Assembly: GCF_017873095.1 (NCBI RefSeq)
Contig: NZ_JAGGJU010000005.1
Coordinates: 248,001-312,000 of the forward strand
Origin: Heterorhizobium halophytocola
GTDB taxonomy: Bacteria; Pseudomonadota; Alphaproteobacteria; Rhizobiales; Rhizobiaceae
DNA: 64,000 nucleotides
Reading direction: 5' to 3'
The notes beneath the pieces are model-generated. The model was not told the origin of the DNA and searched no databases. It saw only the letters and a program-made list of their open reading frames with translations. The position numbers and the translations under genes were made by a program. Shown here one piece after another: positions 28,391 through 37,672 of the stretch. The number at the start of each line of letters is the position of its first letter. Within the stretch, counting starts at the first letter, position 1.

Positions 28391-30562
28391 ATGGCGATAT
28401 TGCGCCCGGAGACTGTGACGATGATGAACCGTGCTGGTTGGTTGGCCTTGGTGGTGCTCGCGATCGCGACACTGGTGATGGTATTCGGCGTCATGCCGTT
28501 GATCAAGGATCAACCGGCAGACGATACCGCCAAGGCCCCCGTGTCCAGCCAGCAATCCCAGCCGGCCACGGCCTCCCAATCGCCGGTGACCGATCCGAGC
28601 GCCGACGCCGCCTCGACCGACGAGCAGAAGGCCGCCATCGAGAAGGTCGCGCGGCTGCACAAGGCCGCCGGTGAGGCCATCGCCGGACTGGCAACCCTGT
28701 TTACCAACGGCAACCTTCCGACGGCGGAAGCCTATGCCGGCGCCCGCGCCGTGGCCCAGACGGCGATCACCGCGCTTGCTGCCTATATGCCGGAAGGCCT
28801 CGACGATGCCGCACAGGCCAAGGTCACCGCCCTGCATGAGCGCGCACAAAAGGCGCTCGACGTCATCCGCGCCCTGCCCGACGATCCGAAGGCCGCCGCC
28901 GACAAGATCGCCGGCCTTACCGATGCGCTGAGCAGCGACACGCCGGTCGCCGACGCTCAGCCCGCAACGCCCGGCACAGCGAACGGCACGTCGCCGGCAA
29001 TGCCCGCCGGACAGTCCGCCGCCGCGAACGGTGAGAACGCCGCATCGGCGCCCGAGCCGAGCTTCGACGTGTTGCGCGTCGAGCCGGACGGATCTGCCGT
29101 GATCGCGGGATCCGCGACACCCGGTGCGCAGGTCGATATCCTGAACGGCCAGGACGTGATCGCCTCGACCACCGCCGGTCCGAGCGGCGACTTCGCAGCC
29201 GTCCTCGACGACCCGCTGAAACCGGGCGACTATGCCCTGGCGCTGCGCTCGACCGACAAGGACGGCAAGGCGACGGTCTCCGGCGAGGTCGCCAGCGTCT
29301 CGGTGCCGAAGGACAGGAACGGTGAATTGCTGGCGATGATCAGCAAGCCGGGCGCCGCAAGCGAAATCATCACCCCGCCGACCTCCGAGCAGATTGCCTC
29401 CGGCAAGGGCGGCAGGGTGCCGGGCGCAAATGCCGGCTCGGGTCAGGCTGACACTTCCGCCCAGCAGATGGCCAAACAGGATGCCGGCCCATCGACGACG
29501 ACCACGACCACGCCGACCACCGGCAATGCCACCGGCAACACAACAACCTCGGCCACCGATCCGCGCGTCCAGGTGACGGCCGTCGAAATCGAAGGCGACA
29601 AGATCTTCATTGCCGGCACATCGTCGACCGCCGGCAAGGCGGTTGCCTATGCAGACGACGATGCGGTCGGCTCGGCCATGGTGGCGACGGCCGGCCATTT
29701 CGTCATCGAGGGACGGCAGGTTCTGTCCGTCGGACAGCACACCATTCGCGTCGACCTGACGGGGGCCGCCGGCAAGGTCGTTGTGCGCACCACCGTGCCC
29801 TTCGACCGGCCCGCCGGCACGCAGGTCTCCGCCGTGGCCGCAAACGGCAGCCAGAGCAGCTCCGAGCCGACCCGCCCGATGGTCCCGCTGGAACTCGGCG
29901 CACTGGAAAAGCAGCGCGACACGCTCTCCAAGGCCTTCGCCATCCTGCGCTCGCTGTTTGCCGACGGGCAGATGCCGGCGATGGAAGACCTCGCCGCCGC
30001 CCGCTCGGCCACCGAGATCGCGCTCGGCGCGCTGATCGACACCCGCCCGGGCCCGGAGACCTCTCCGGCCGTCTCGAGCGCCGTGGCCAAGACGGCAGCG
30101 GCCGCCGAGCCGGCCCTGAAGACTCTGCACGATCTGCCGGCGACCGTCGAGGCCGTCGCAGCCGCCCTGCCGGAGCTCTCCCGGCTGATCGACAAGGTGT
30201 TGAACGCCGTTCCGGAAATGGCACCGCCGCCGCAGCTGTCGCTGGCCAGCCCAAGCCAGGCTGATGGCCCCGGCGATGACGAGGGGACTGCGCCCGGCTC
30301 CGGCCCGAGCACGCTGGAGCAGGCCGCCCTGCAGCCGAGCGACAACAGCGTGATCATCCGCAAGGGCGATACGCTCTGGCAGATTTCCAGGCGCGTCTAC
30401 GGCCAGGGGGTCCGCTACACCACCATCTATCTCGCCAACGAGCAGCAGATCCTGAACCCCGATCTGATCGAACCCGGCCAGATCTTCGATGTGCCGGCGA
30501 CCGCCCTTCCCAATGCGGCCGAACTGCATCGCCGGCGGATGGAGCATCTGCCGATCCGCTGA
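28391..30562 (+). CDS. LysM-domain envelope protein with duplicated modules
   Basis: A 723-residue protein. An N-terminal membrane helix (about 15-35) is followed by a Pro/Ala/Ser-rich linker. Then come a helical module (86-180), a beta module (224-305), a Thr-rich linker (365-390), a second beta module (392-471), a second helical module (506-600) and a C-terminal LysM domain (654-702: IIRKGDTLWQISRRVYGQG). The helical modules align, for example LFTNGNLPTAE with LFADGQMPAME, so the gene holds an internal duplication. LysM binds peptidoglycan, so the protein is probably anchored and periplasmic. An ATG pair at 28421/28424 is an alternative start. Confidence 0.88.
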   Translation: MAILRPETVTMMNRAGWLALVVLAIATLVMVFGVMPLIKDQPADDTAKAPVSSQQSQPATASQSPVTDPSADAASTDEQKAAIEKVARLHKAAGEAIAGLATLFTNGNLPTAEAYAGARAVAQTAITALAAYMPEGLDDAAQAKVTALHERAQKALDVIRALPDDPKAAADKIAGLTDALSSDTPVADAQPATPGTANGTSPAMPAGQSAAANGENAASAPEPSFDVLRVEPDGSAVIAGSATPGAQVDILNGQDVIASTTAGPSGDFAAVLDDPLKPGDYALALRSTDKDGKATVSGEVASVSVPKDRNGELLAMISKPGAASEIITPPTSEQIASGKGGRVPGANAGSGQADTSAQQMAKQDAGPSTTTTTTPTTGNATGNTTTSATDPRVQVTAVEIEGDKIFIAGTSSTAGKAVAYADDDAVGSAMVATAGHFVIEGRQVLSVGQHTIRVDLTGAAGKVVVRTTVPFDRPAGTQVSAVAANGSQSSSEPTRPMVPLELGALEKQRDTLSKAFAILRSLFADGQMPAMEDLAAARSATEIALGALIDTRPGPETSPAVSSAVAKTAAAAEPALKTLHDLPATVEAVAAALPELSRLIDKVLNAVPEMAPPPQLSLASPSQADGPGDDEGTAPGSGPSTLEQAALQPSDNSVIIRKGDTLWQISRRVYGQGVRYTTIYLANEQQILNPDLIEPGQIFDVPATALPNAAELHRRRMEHLPIR

Positions 30563-30879
30563 AGCACGTCGCGATGCTTGCGATGCGGCGCTTCAGCGAC
30601 CGTGTATTTGCGCATGTCTTGTCCCCGAACCGGGGACGCTTTCCCCGGACATGCCGAAGGCTGCAAATCTCGTCTTTTTAGACGGTTCGCGTTGTAACCG
30701 CGGCCCAAAGGGCCTATTTGCGGCGGGGCGGCCTTTGGCCGCCTTCTCGTTTCGCGCATATTTCAGCCTGCTTCCCCAAGGCACCAGGTCCGGAATATCG
30801 CGCCAATTCAAAATGTTGCAGCGCGCTTTGCATGTCACGTCGCACGCAGGGCGCAGCATACGGGCTCAGGGGGCCGGGA
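30563..30879. other. Intergenic space before the Atm1-type exporter
   Basis: Holds a palindromic repeat at 30612-30654 and several GGCC-rich hairpin-like runs (for example CGGCCTTTGGCCG near 30730), but no supported gene. The ABC exporter frame is open through 30718, yet its real start at 30880 matches the family. Confidence 0.6.
30612..30654. repeat. Short palindromic intergenic element
   Basis: GCATGTC (30612-30618) and GACATGC (30648-30654) are perfect outer arms. Inside, GTCCCC-gaacc-GGGGAC makes a second hairpin. This nested form resembles a short element common between genes in Rhizobiales chromosomes. It could form a cruciform or end transcription of the LysM gene. Confidence 0.65.
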
Positions 30880-32766
30880 ATGGCAGACAAGAAGAGAACC
30901 GTGTCGGCGGACGACAGCAATCCGCTGCGCACGCTGGCCAATCTCTGGCCTTACATGTGGCCGGCGGAACGCCGCGATCTGAAGATGCGCGTCGTCTGGG
31001 CCTCGGTCTTCCTGGTCGCGGCCAAGCTGATGCTGCTGCTGGTGCCCTATTTCTTCAAATGGGCAACCGACGCGCTGAACGGCAAGGCCGATGCGGTGAA
31101 TATCCTGCCGGCCTTCCTGCTCGGCGCGGCCATGCTGGTGGTCGGCTACAATGTCATCCGCATCGCCCAGGCGGGTCTCAACCAGCTGCGCGATGCGCTG
31201 TTTGCCTCCGTCGGGCAATATGCGGTACGGCGGCTGGCGAGCCTGACCTTCATCCACATGCATCAGCTGTCGCTGCGCTTCCACCTGGAGCGCAAGACCG
31301 GTGGCCTGTCGCGGATCATCGAGCGCGGCACCAAGGGCATCGAAACCATCGTCCGCTTCACCATTCTCAATTCGATCCCGACGCTGTTCGAATTCATCCT
31401 GACGGCCGTGGTTTTCCTGATCGGTTACGGCTTCTCCTACCTGCTGGTCACGGCCGTCACCGTGGCGGCTTATATCTGGTTCACCATCAAGGCCAGCGAC
31501 TGGCGCATCAATATCCGCCGGCAGATGAATGACAGCGATACGGATGCCAATACCAAGGCGATCGACTCGCTGCTGAACTTCGAGACCGTCAAGTATTTTG
31601 GCAATGAAGAGATGGAATCGCGGCGCTTCGACAGCTCGATGGAGCGCTACGAGAAGGCCGCGACCCAGGTCTGGACCTCGCTCGGCTGGCTGAACTTCGG
31701 CCAGGCGGTGATCTTCGGCCTCGGCATGGCGGTGATGATGGTGATGTCGGCGCTCGCCGTCCAGCGTGGCGAACAGACGGTCGGCGACTTCGTCTTCGTC
31801 AATGCCATGCTGATGCAGCTGTCCGTGCCGCTCAACTTCATCGGCTTCGTCTACCGCGAAATCCGCCAGGGGCTGACCGATATCGAGCAGATGTTCGACC
31901 TGTTGAACGTCGACCCTGAAATCGTCGACAAGCCGGAGGCAAAGCCGCTGGCGGTCGACAAGGGCGCGATCGTCTTCAAGGACGTGCAGTTCGCCTATGA
32001 CCCCGACCGGCCGATCCTCAAAGGCATTTCCTTCGAGGTTCCGGCCGGCAAGACGGTCGCCGTCGTCGGCCCGTCGGGCGCCGGCAAGTCGACCATCTCG
32101 CGCCTGCTCTATCGCTTCTACGACGTGCAGTCCGGCTCGATCACCATCGACGGCCAGGATGTCCGCGACGTGACGCAACAGAGCCTGCGCGCGGTGATCG
32201 GCATGGTGCCGCAGGATACGGTGCTGTTCAACGATACGGTGGCCTACAATATCCGCTATGGCCGCACGGATGCCACCGACGCCGAGATCGAGCAGGCAAC
32301 CGAGGTGGCGCAGATCAGCCACTTCATCCACGACCTGCCGCAGGGCTTCAAGACCATGGTCGGCGAACGCGGGCTGAAGCTGTCGGGTGGCGAAAAGCAG
32401 CGCGTGGCGATTGCCCGCACCGTGCTGAAGGCACCGCCGATCCTGATCCTCGACGAGGCGACCTCGGCGCTCGACACCACCACCGAGCAGGACATCCAGG
32501 CCGCCCTCGACATCGTCTCGAAGAACCGCACGACGCTGGTCATCGCCCACCGGCTGTCGACGGTGGTGACGGCCGACGAGATCATCGTGCTGAAGGCCGG
32601 CCAGATCGCCGAGCGGGGCACGCATCAGGATCTGCTTTCGCAGAACGGCCTCTATGCCTCGATGTGGAACCGTCAGCTCGAAGCGACGCAGGCGGAGGAA
32701 AATCTGCGCAAGGTCCGCGAGAGCGATGCCGAGGGCGTCGTGCTGCGCAAGGCGCCGGCCAACTGA
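30880..32766 (+). CDS. Atm1-type ABC exporter (fused permease and ATPase)
   Basis: A 628-residue half-transporter resembling mitochondrial Atm1/ABCB7, which exports glutathione-linked compounds. Membrane domain is about residues 30-330, including SLRFHLERKTGGLSRIIERG. The ATPase domain is about 370-600, with Walker A GPSGAGKST, signature LKLSGGEKQRVAIAR and Walker B ILILDEATSALD. The ATG at 30880 gives the family start MADKKRTVSADDSNPLRTLA. The bacterial role is probably glutathione-conjugate or metal-stress export; not shown here. Confidence 0.92.
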   Translation: MADKKRTVSADDSNPLRTLANLWPYMWPAERRDLKMRVVWASVFLVAAKLMLLLVPYFFKWATDALNGKADAVNILPAFLLGAAMLVVGYNVIRIAQAGLNQLRDALFASVGQYAVRRLASLTFIHMHQLSLRFHLERKTGGLSRIIERGTKGIETIVRFTILNSIPTLFEFILTAVVFLIGYGFSYLLVTAVTVAAYIWFTIKASDWRINIRRQMNDSDTDANTKAIDSLLNFETVKYFGNEEMESRRFDSSMERYEKAATQVWTSLGWLNFGQAVIFGLGMAVMMVMSALAVQRGEQTVGDFVFVNAMLMQLSVPLNFIGFVYREIRQGLTDIEQMFDLLNVDPEIVDKPEAKPLAVDKGAIVFKDVQFAYDPDRPILKGISFEVPAGKTVAVVGPSGAGKSTISRLLYRFYDVQSGSITIDGQDVRDVTQQSLRAVIGMVPQDTVLFNDTVAYNIRYGRTDATDAEIEQATEVAQISHFIHDLPQGFKTMVGERGLKLSGGEKQRVAIARTVLKAPPILILDEATSALDTTTEQDIQAALDIVSKNRTTLVIAHRLSTVVTADEIIVLKAGQIAERGTHQDLLSQNGLYASMWNRQLEATQAEENLRKVRESDAEGVVLRKAPAN

Positions 32767-32775
32767 GGACGATGA

Positions 32776-34065
32776 TCAGGCGGCCTGGACCAACCGGTTC
32801 CGGCCGTCATGCTTGGCGCCGTAAAGTGCCCGGTCTGCCCGATTGAGACTGTCCGAAAGTTTTTCCAGTGTCGGGTCGACATCGGCGACCCCGATCGAGA
32901 TCGTCACCGAGACGCTGGCGGCCGCCGCCGGAATGGCAAGTGACGCGATGCGGTGGCGCAGTGCTTCCAGCTTGCGCGACGCCGCATCCGCGGTCAGGCC
33001 CGGCAGCATGGCGTAGAACTCCTCCCCCCCTGCCCGGGCGATGATACCGTCGCCTTCCAGGAACTGTTCCATCTGGCGCGCGACCGCGCAGAGCACCTCG
33101 TCGCCGATCGCGTGGCCGTAGCGGTCGTTGATCGCCTTGAAGCGGTCGATGTCGATCACGGCGACGCTGAGCGGTCCGGCCCCGGCCCCGCCCGCCTCCG
33201 CGATCCGGGCATGGCAGGCGTCGAAAAACTTGCGCCGGTTGAAAAGATTGGTCAGCGGGTCGCGCTCGGCGGCCACCTTGAGGTCACTCTCCAGCGCCTT
33301 GCGTTCGGTGATGTCGAGCATCGCGCCCGCCAGTCCGCGCGGCCGGCCGCTATTGTCGGTGATCACCGCCTTGTGGAAGCTCACGTCGTGATGCGTGCCG
33401 TCGGCATAGCGCACCTTGGCCTCGTAGACCTGCACGCCGCCTTCGGCCATCAGCGCTTCGTCCGCCTCGCGGTAACGGTCGGCCAGTTCGCGCGGCGCGA
33501 TCTCGTAGACCGACTTGCCGATGATATCGGCGCTGCTGCGGCCGATATAGTCCTCGAAGGCCTTGTTGCAGCCGACATAGATGCCCTGCTCGTTCTTGAA
33601 GAAGATGGGAGCCGGCAGATTGTCGATGCAGGCCTGCAGATAATCGCGTTCGATCTGATAGGTGTCGCGGAAGGAGCGTGTCCTGCGCCGCTCGGCAAGC
33701 ATGCGGTGGCCGCGCGTCGTCACCATCTCCCACTCGCCGAGGCGATCCCGCTGCAGGACGTCGTCGAGACCATCGCGAATGGCCGCCGAACGCATCGCGA
33801 CGGAAGCATCGCCTGCAAACAGTCCGACCAGATAGGTGTCCTTGCCGAGCGCATTTCGCAAAGTGCGGATCGTTGCGGCATCCTGCATCTGCTCGGCGGC
33901 AAACAGGCAGATGCCCGGCGCTTCGACCGGTAGCCGCGCCTGCGGCAGCGGCCCGATAATCCTGGAAATCTCCGCGGGCACGGGCGAACCATCGACCGAA
34001 AACCAGAAGGTCGGCGCCGGAGCACCGGATGAAGGCATGGTTTCCACAAGCCCTTGCTCTGTCAT
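32776..34065 (-). CDS. Diguanylate cyclase with receiver-like and PAS domains
   Basis: A 429-residue signalling protein. Residues 1-130 look like a degenerate receiver (ATIRTLRNALGKDTYLVGLF, AAIRDGLDDVL). Residues about 140-262 are a PAS/PAC sensor (CIDNLPAPIFFKNEQGIYVG, LAGAMLDITERKALE), and about 270-425 are a GGDEF domain with active-site motif AGGEEF. GGEEF is an active variant, so cyclic di-GMP synthesis is expected. No EAL domain is present. It is divergent from psd and convergent with the ABC exporter. Confidence 0.9.
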   Translation of the reverse strand: MTEQGLVETMPSSGAPAPTFWFSVDGSPVPAEISRIIGPLPQARLPVEAPGICLFAAEQMQDAATIRTLRNALGKDTYLVGLFAGDASVAMRSAAIRDGLDDVLQRDRLGEWEMVTTRGHRMLAERRRTRSFRDTYQIERDYLQACIDNLPAPIFFKNEQGIYVGCNKAFEDYIGRSSADIIGKSVYEIAPRELADRYREADEALMAEGGVQVYEAKVRYADGTHHDVSFHKAVITDNSGRPRGLAGAMLDITERKALESDLKVAAERDPLTNLFNRRKFFDACHARIAEAGGAGAGPLSVAVIDIDRFKAINDRYGHAIGDEVLCAVARQMEQFLEGDGIIARAGGEEFYAMLPGLTADAASRKLEALRHRIASLAIPAAAASVSVTISIGVADVDPTLEKLSDSLNRADRALYGAKHDGRNRLVQAA

Positions 34066-34175
34066 CCTCGATGACCTCCTTGAAATGCATCATGCATGAA
34101 TGTCAGAGCTACTCATCATTGTTCTCCTAATAAAATCCTTTCATTAGCGGGCGCCGGTCTAAATTTGGCCGCGTG

Positions 34176-34192
34176 GTTAGCGAAAGGCTAAC
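34176..34192. promoter_or_regulatory. Inverted repeat upstream of psd
   Basis: GTTAGC (34176-34181)-gaaag-GCTAAC (34187-34192) is a short perfect palindrome, and a second symmetric stretch CCCCTAGATATCCGGGG lies at about 34204-34220. Both are in the gap between the divergent cyclase and psd and may be regulator sites; the regulators are unknown. Confidence 0.35.
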
Positions 34193-34324
34193 GCGAACCG
34201 ATCCCCTAGATATCCGGGGACAGTTCCGGAACCGTAGAACGGCGCCCGGCGGCCATTGCTCCTGGGCTGCTTTCGCGGTACTCACGCTGTTCAAATTGTA
34301 ACCATCACGGAGTGACACGGCCCG

Positions 34325-35023
34325 ATGAGCCTGTTCGATACGATCCGCAACACCATCGTTCCCGTCCACAAGGAAGGCTATCCGTTCATTGCCGGCTTCT
34401 TCGTGGCTTCGCTGTTGCTCGGCTGGCTGGCGGAACCGCTGTTCTGGATCGGCCTCGTCCTGACCCTCTGGTGCGCCTATTTCTTCCGCGATCCCGAACG
34501 CTTCACCCCGCAGGACGATGATCTCGTCATCAGCCCCGCAGACGGCCGGGTCTCCTCGATCCAGATGGTGCGCCCGCCGGAAGAGCTGATGCTCGGCAAC
34601 GAGCCGATGCTGCGCATCTCGGTGTTCATGAACGTGTTCAACTGCCATGTGAACCGCGCGCCGATGCGCGGCCGGATCGCCAATATCGTCTACCGCGAAG
34701 GCAGCTTCCTGAATGCCGAGCTCGACAAGGCAAGTCAGGAAAACGAACGCAACGGCCTGGTGATCGAGACAACCCACGGGATGATCGGCGTGGTGCAGAT
34801 CGCGGGCCTCGTAGCGCGGCGCATCGTCTGCTGGAGCAATCCGAGCGACACGCTCGATGCCGGCGAACGCTTCGGCCTGATCCGCTTCGGCTCGCGGCTC
34901 GACGTGTTCCTGCCGGAAGGCACCGAACCGCGCGTCTCGCTCGGCCAGACGGCGATTGCCGGCGAAACCGTGCTTGCCGAATTCGGCTCCAGCAAGGGCC
35001 CCGTCATCAGCCGCCGCATCTGA
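34325..35023 (+). CDS. psd: Phosphatidylserine decarboxylase
   Basis: A 232-residue pyruvoyl enzyme that makes phosphatidylethanolamine. It has the short form: N-terminal membrane helices (about 20-55), the metal/active region [30 protein letters not shown], and the self-cleavage site [11 protein letters not shown] where the Ser becomes the pyruvoyl group. It precedes pssA by 24 bp; the pair runs from phosphatidylserine to PE. Confidence 0.95.
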   Translation: MSLFDTIRNTIVPVHKEGYPFIAGFFVASLLLGWLAEPLFWIGLVLTLWCAYFFRDPERFTPQDDDLVISPADGRVSSIQMVRPPEELMLGNEPMLRISVFMNVFNCHVNRAPMRGRIANIVYREGSFLNAELDKASQENERNGLVIETTHGMIGVVQIAGLVARRIVCWSNPSDTLDAGERFGLIRFGSRLDVFLPEGTEPRVSLGQTAIAGETVLAEFGSSKGPVISRRI

Positions 35024-35047
35024 CGGCGAGCCGCAAGGGAGCGAGAC

Positions 35048-35914
35048 ATGCAGCCAGAAGACAAGGTCCAGCACCCCGACAGCCATGCGACGTCCTCGGA
35101 CTATGACGAAGCACGCGGGCCGCGGCTGCGCGAAATCCCGCTGCGCCTGATGATCCCCAACCTGATCACCGTTCTGGCGATCTGCGCCGGGCTTACCGGC
35201 ATCCGGCTTGCCTTCGAGGGCCGCTACGAACTGGCGGTCGGCATGGTGCTTGCCGCTGCCTTCCTCGACGGCATCGACGGACGGGTCGCACGGATGATGA
35301 AGGCCTCGTCGAAGTTCGGCGAGCAGATGGACAGTCTCGCCGACATCGTCAATTTCGGCGTCGCCCCCGCGCTGGTGCTCTATGTCTACCTGCTCGACCA
35401 GGCCCGGTCCTTCGGCTGGATCGCAGCCCTTGTCTATGCCATTGCCGCCGGGCTTCGCCTCGCCCGCTTCAACGTGATGGTCGAGCGCAAGGAAAAGAAC
35501 AAATGGCCGTCGGAATATTTCGTCGGCGTGCCGGCGCCCGCCGGTGCCTTCCTCGTGCTGCTGCCGGTCTATCTCGGCTTTCTCGGCATCGAGCTTACGG
35601 CAGGGTTTGCCTATATCGGCGCCTGCTACACGATGATCATCGCCTTCCTGCTGATCAGCCGCCTGCCGGTCTGGTCCGGCAAGTCGGACATGCAGCGCGT
35701 GCGCCGGGCGCTCGTCATGCCGATCACGCTCGGCGTGGTGCTTTACGTCGCCCTATTGATGAGCTTCACCTGGGAAGTGCTCTCCGTCAGCGTGATCCTC
35801 TATCTTCTGACGCTGCCGCTCGGCACGCGGGCCTGGCACCGCCGCTACGGCACCCTGACCGTCGAGGACGAGCAGGTCGTCAACGACGACAGCGGCATGG
35901 ATCGCGGCATCTGA
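35048..35914 (+). CDS. pssA: Phosphatidylserine synthase
   Basis: A 288-residue CDP-alcohol phosphatidyltransferase. It has the family active-site motif (DGIDGRVARMMKASSKFGEQ, then MDSLAD), about eight membrane helices and an N-terminal polar tail. It makes phosphatidylserine from CDP-diacylglycerol and serine, the substrate of the upstream psd product. The ATG at 35048 follows AAGGGAGCGAG. Confidence 0.95.
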   Translation: MQPEDKVQHPDSHATSSDYDEARGPRLREIPLRLMIPNLITVLAICAGLTGIRLAFEGRYELAVGMVLAAAFLDGIDGRVARMMKASSKFGEQMDSLADIVNFGVAPALVLYVYLLDQARSFGWIAALVYAIAAGLRLARFNVMVERKEKNKWPSEYFVGVPAPAGAFLVLLPVYLGFLGIELTAGFAYIGACYTMIIAFLLISRLPVWSGKSDMQRVRRALVMPITLGVVLYVALLMSFTWEVLSVSVILYLLTLPLGTRAWHRRYGTLTVEDEQVVNDDSGMDRGI

Positions 35915-36072
35915 GCGCAGGGGCGGCAGGTTTGCCACACCTCTCGAATTATGATTGCCTAATTTCTAATTTGAATTGCAAACCACATAAATTTGTAATG
36001 TGCTGGTGACTGAAGCCGTGCTGCTTCGCTGTCGGAATCTCCCGGCATGCAGAGAATCACAAGGACGTCGTC

Positions 36073-36222
36073 ATGACTACGCAAGGTAAGGCACAGGTTG
36101 CCAGCGAGACCACTGCACGCGCAGCTGGCAAGCCCAATCTGGTCGCACTCTACCACCCTGTTGGCCTCAAGGCGGTCGCCGCCGCGGCCATGATGCTCAA
36201 GCGTAAACCGAAAGCGGCCTGA
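36073..36222 (+). CDS. Small hypothetical protein, 49 aa
   Basis: MTTQGKAQVASETTARAAGK is followed by an Ala/Met-rich helix and a basic end (LKRKPKAA); 49 residues. An AAGGA site sits nine bases before the ATG, in an AT-rich leader that probably holds a promoter (35945-36005). The helix (VGLKAVAAAAMML) could be weakly amphipathic or membrane-associating. No family is recognised, but start, length and codon use look real. Confidence 0.55.
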   Translation: MTTQGKAQVASETTARAAGKPNLVALYHPVGLKAVAAAAMMLKRKPKAA

Positions 36223-36281
36223 CCGGATTTCCGACCCTGCGGGGGCTTTGATCCCATAGCGCCGGCACGGCGCTGTGGACC

Positions 36282-37091
36282 TCAGAACAGTGACATCTGC
36301 CGCGAGGACTGGTCATCGTCATCATCCGGGGAAGCGGACTTTTGCGCGCCGCCGGCGGCCGTCGGAACGGCGTCTGTTGAAAGCGGCGGGCCGACGGGTA
36401 TCTGGATGTCGGGCGCCGTGTTCTTCACCTTGTTGACAAGGTCGGCAATCGGTATCGCCTCGAAATAGCCGTCCTCCACCGGCGCGAGCAGGTCGGCGAC
36501 GGCGCGCGGCTCCTGCGTCTTGCAATCCAGCCAGCGGGTAAAGTCCTCCGGCCGGATCACCACCGGCATGCGGTCGTGAATCTGGCCGATGAAGCGGTTG
36601 GCGCCGGTCGTCAGGATTGCCGCCGTATCAACCTCCGATCCGTCGGCCGAAGCATAGGGCTGCATCAGCCCGGCAAACGCGACGAGATCGCCATTGCGCG
36701 GGCGGATCCAGTAGGCCTGCGATTTCTGTCCACTCTCCTTGCCCGGCCGATGCCATTCGTAAAAGCCGGATGCCGGAATGAGGATGCGATGATGGCGCAT
36801 CGGACCGCGGAAGGACGGTTTCTCCTCCGCCGTCTCGGCACGGGCATTGATCAGCAGCGGAAAATCGCTCGGATCCTTGACCCAGCTCGGGATCAGACCC
36901 CAACGGGCCAGCAGCGCGCGGCGCGACGGCAGGTTGGTGCCGGGTTCTCCGCCACTCGACTTGCCCTTGACCACCAGGATCGGCTGGGTTGGCGCGATAT
37001 TGTAGCGCGGCGGAAAATCATCGATATCCGCAAGCCCGAAATGATCCATCACATGCGCCGGCAGGGTGAGCACGGCAAAACGTCCGCACAT
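36282..37091 (-). CDS. SRAP/YedK-type abasic-site processing protein
   Basis: A 269-residue SRAP-domain protein. The start at 37091 gives MCGRFAVL with the catalytic Cys2 that cross-links to abasic DNA. YNIAPTQPILVV, RAETAEEKPSF (active-site Glu) and IHDRMPVVI (His) follow. The C-terminal tail is acidic and Ser-rich. A start at 37106 would bury Cys2 and is rejected. It protects single-stranded abasic sites in related proteins. Confidence 0.92.
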   Translation of the reverse strand: MCGRFAVLTLPAHVMDHFGLADIDDFPPRYNIAPTQPILVVKGKSSGGEPGTNLPSRRALLARWGLIPSWVKDPSDFPLLINARAETAEEKPSFRGPMRHHRILIPASGFYEWHRPGKESGQKSQAYWIRPRNGDLVAFAGLMQPYASADGSEVDTAAILTTGANRFIGQIHDRMPVVIRPEDFTRWLDCKTQEPRAVADLLAPVEDGYFEAIPIADLVNKVKNTAPDIQIPVGPPLSTDAVPTAAGGAQKSASPDDDDDQSSRQMSLF

Positions 37092-37210
37092 TAACGATCT
37101 CCTCAATCACCGCCGGCAAGCCGCGGTTTCGGCTGCACCGGGCCGGCATTTCAGGTTATAGTGTGACTCGCCCGATACTCGTACCGCAAGTCTGTCTGCC
37201 GCATATCCTG

Positions 37211-37672
37211 ATGTCTCATTCCTCGACGCCCATGGCCACCGTCCCGGTGCCGAAGCTTGCCGCCTCCGCCATCGTTGAATGGCAGGGTCGCTTCCTGCTG
37301 GTCAAGCGCCGCAATCCGCCGGCCGCAGACCTCTATGCCTTTCCCGGCGGGCGGGCGGAGCCCGACGAGGCCCTGGAGCAGACGGCGCTGCGCGAACTTC
37401 AGGAAGAAACCGGCCTGGTCGGCGAATCACCCAGGCTGTTTGCCGTCTACGACCTGCCGCCCGAATCGACCAAGGGACCGGGTGCTGCCCATTATCACCT
37501 GTCCGTGTTCACGATCGCCGTCGCCGATGTGGCGCCGCTGCAGGCAAGCGACGATGCCGTCGAGGCCGGCTGGTATGCGCCGCAGGCCATCTTCGACCTG
37601 CCGGTGCCCGATTCGGTGCGCGATTGCGTCCAGAGGCTGATCGAAGCCCGCCCGGCGGATACGCGCGCATGA
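37211..37672 (+). CDS. Nudix hydrolase
   Basis: A 153-residue protein with a complete Nudix box, GGRAEPDEALEQTALRELQE and ETG, after a conserved KLAASAIVEWQGRFLLVKRR. It may clean up nucleotide-type pyrophosphates such as oxidised nucleotides or ADP-ribose; not determined. Starts at 37163, 37211 and 37232 are all in frame. The stop overlaps the next start by ATGA. Confidence 0.88.
   Translation: MSHSSTPMATVPVPKLAASAIVEWQGRFLLVKRRNPPAADLYAFPGGRAEPDEALEQTALRELQEETGLVGESPRLFAVYDLPPESTKGPGAAHYHLSVFTIAVADVAPLQASDDAVEAGWYAPQAIFDLPVPDSVRDCVQRLIEARPADTRA

Noticed and set aside
28373..30547. Long minus-strand open frame opposite the LysM gene
   Set aside because: Gly/Arg/Asp-rich shadow of a GC-rich coding strand; no motif and no ribosome site.
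30718..30879. Upstream extension of the Atm1-type exporter
   Set aside because: Residues before 30880 are Cys/Arg-rich and unlike the family; the palindromic element and hairpin runs suggest untranslated DNA.
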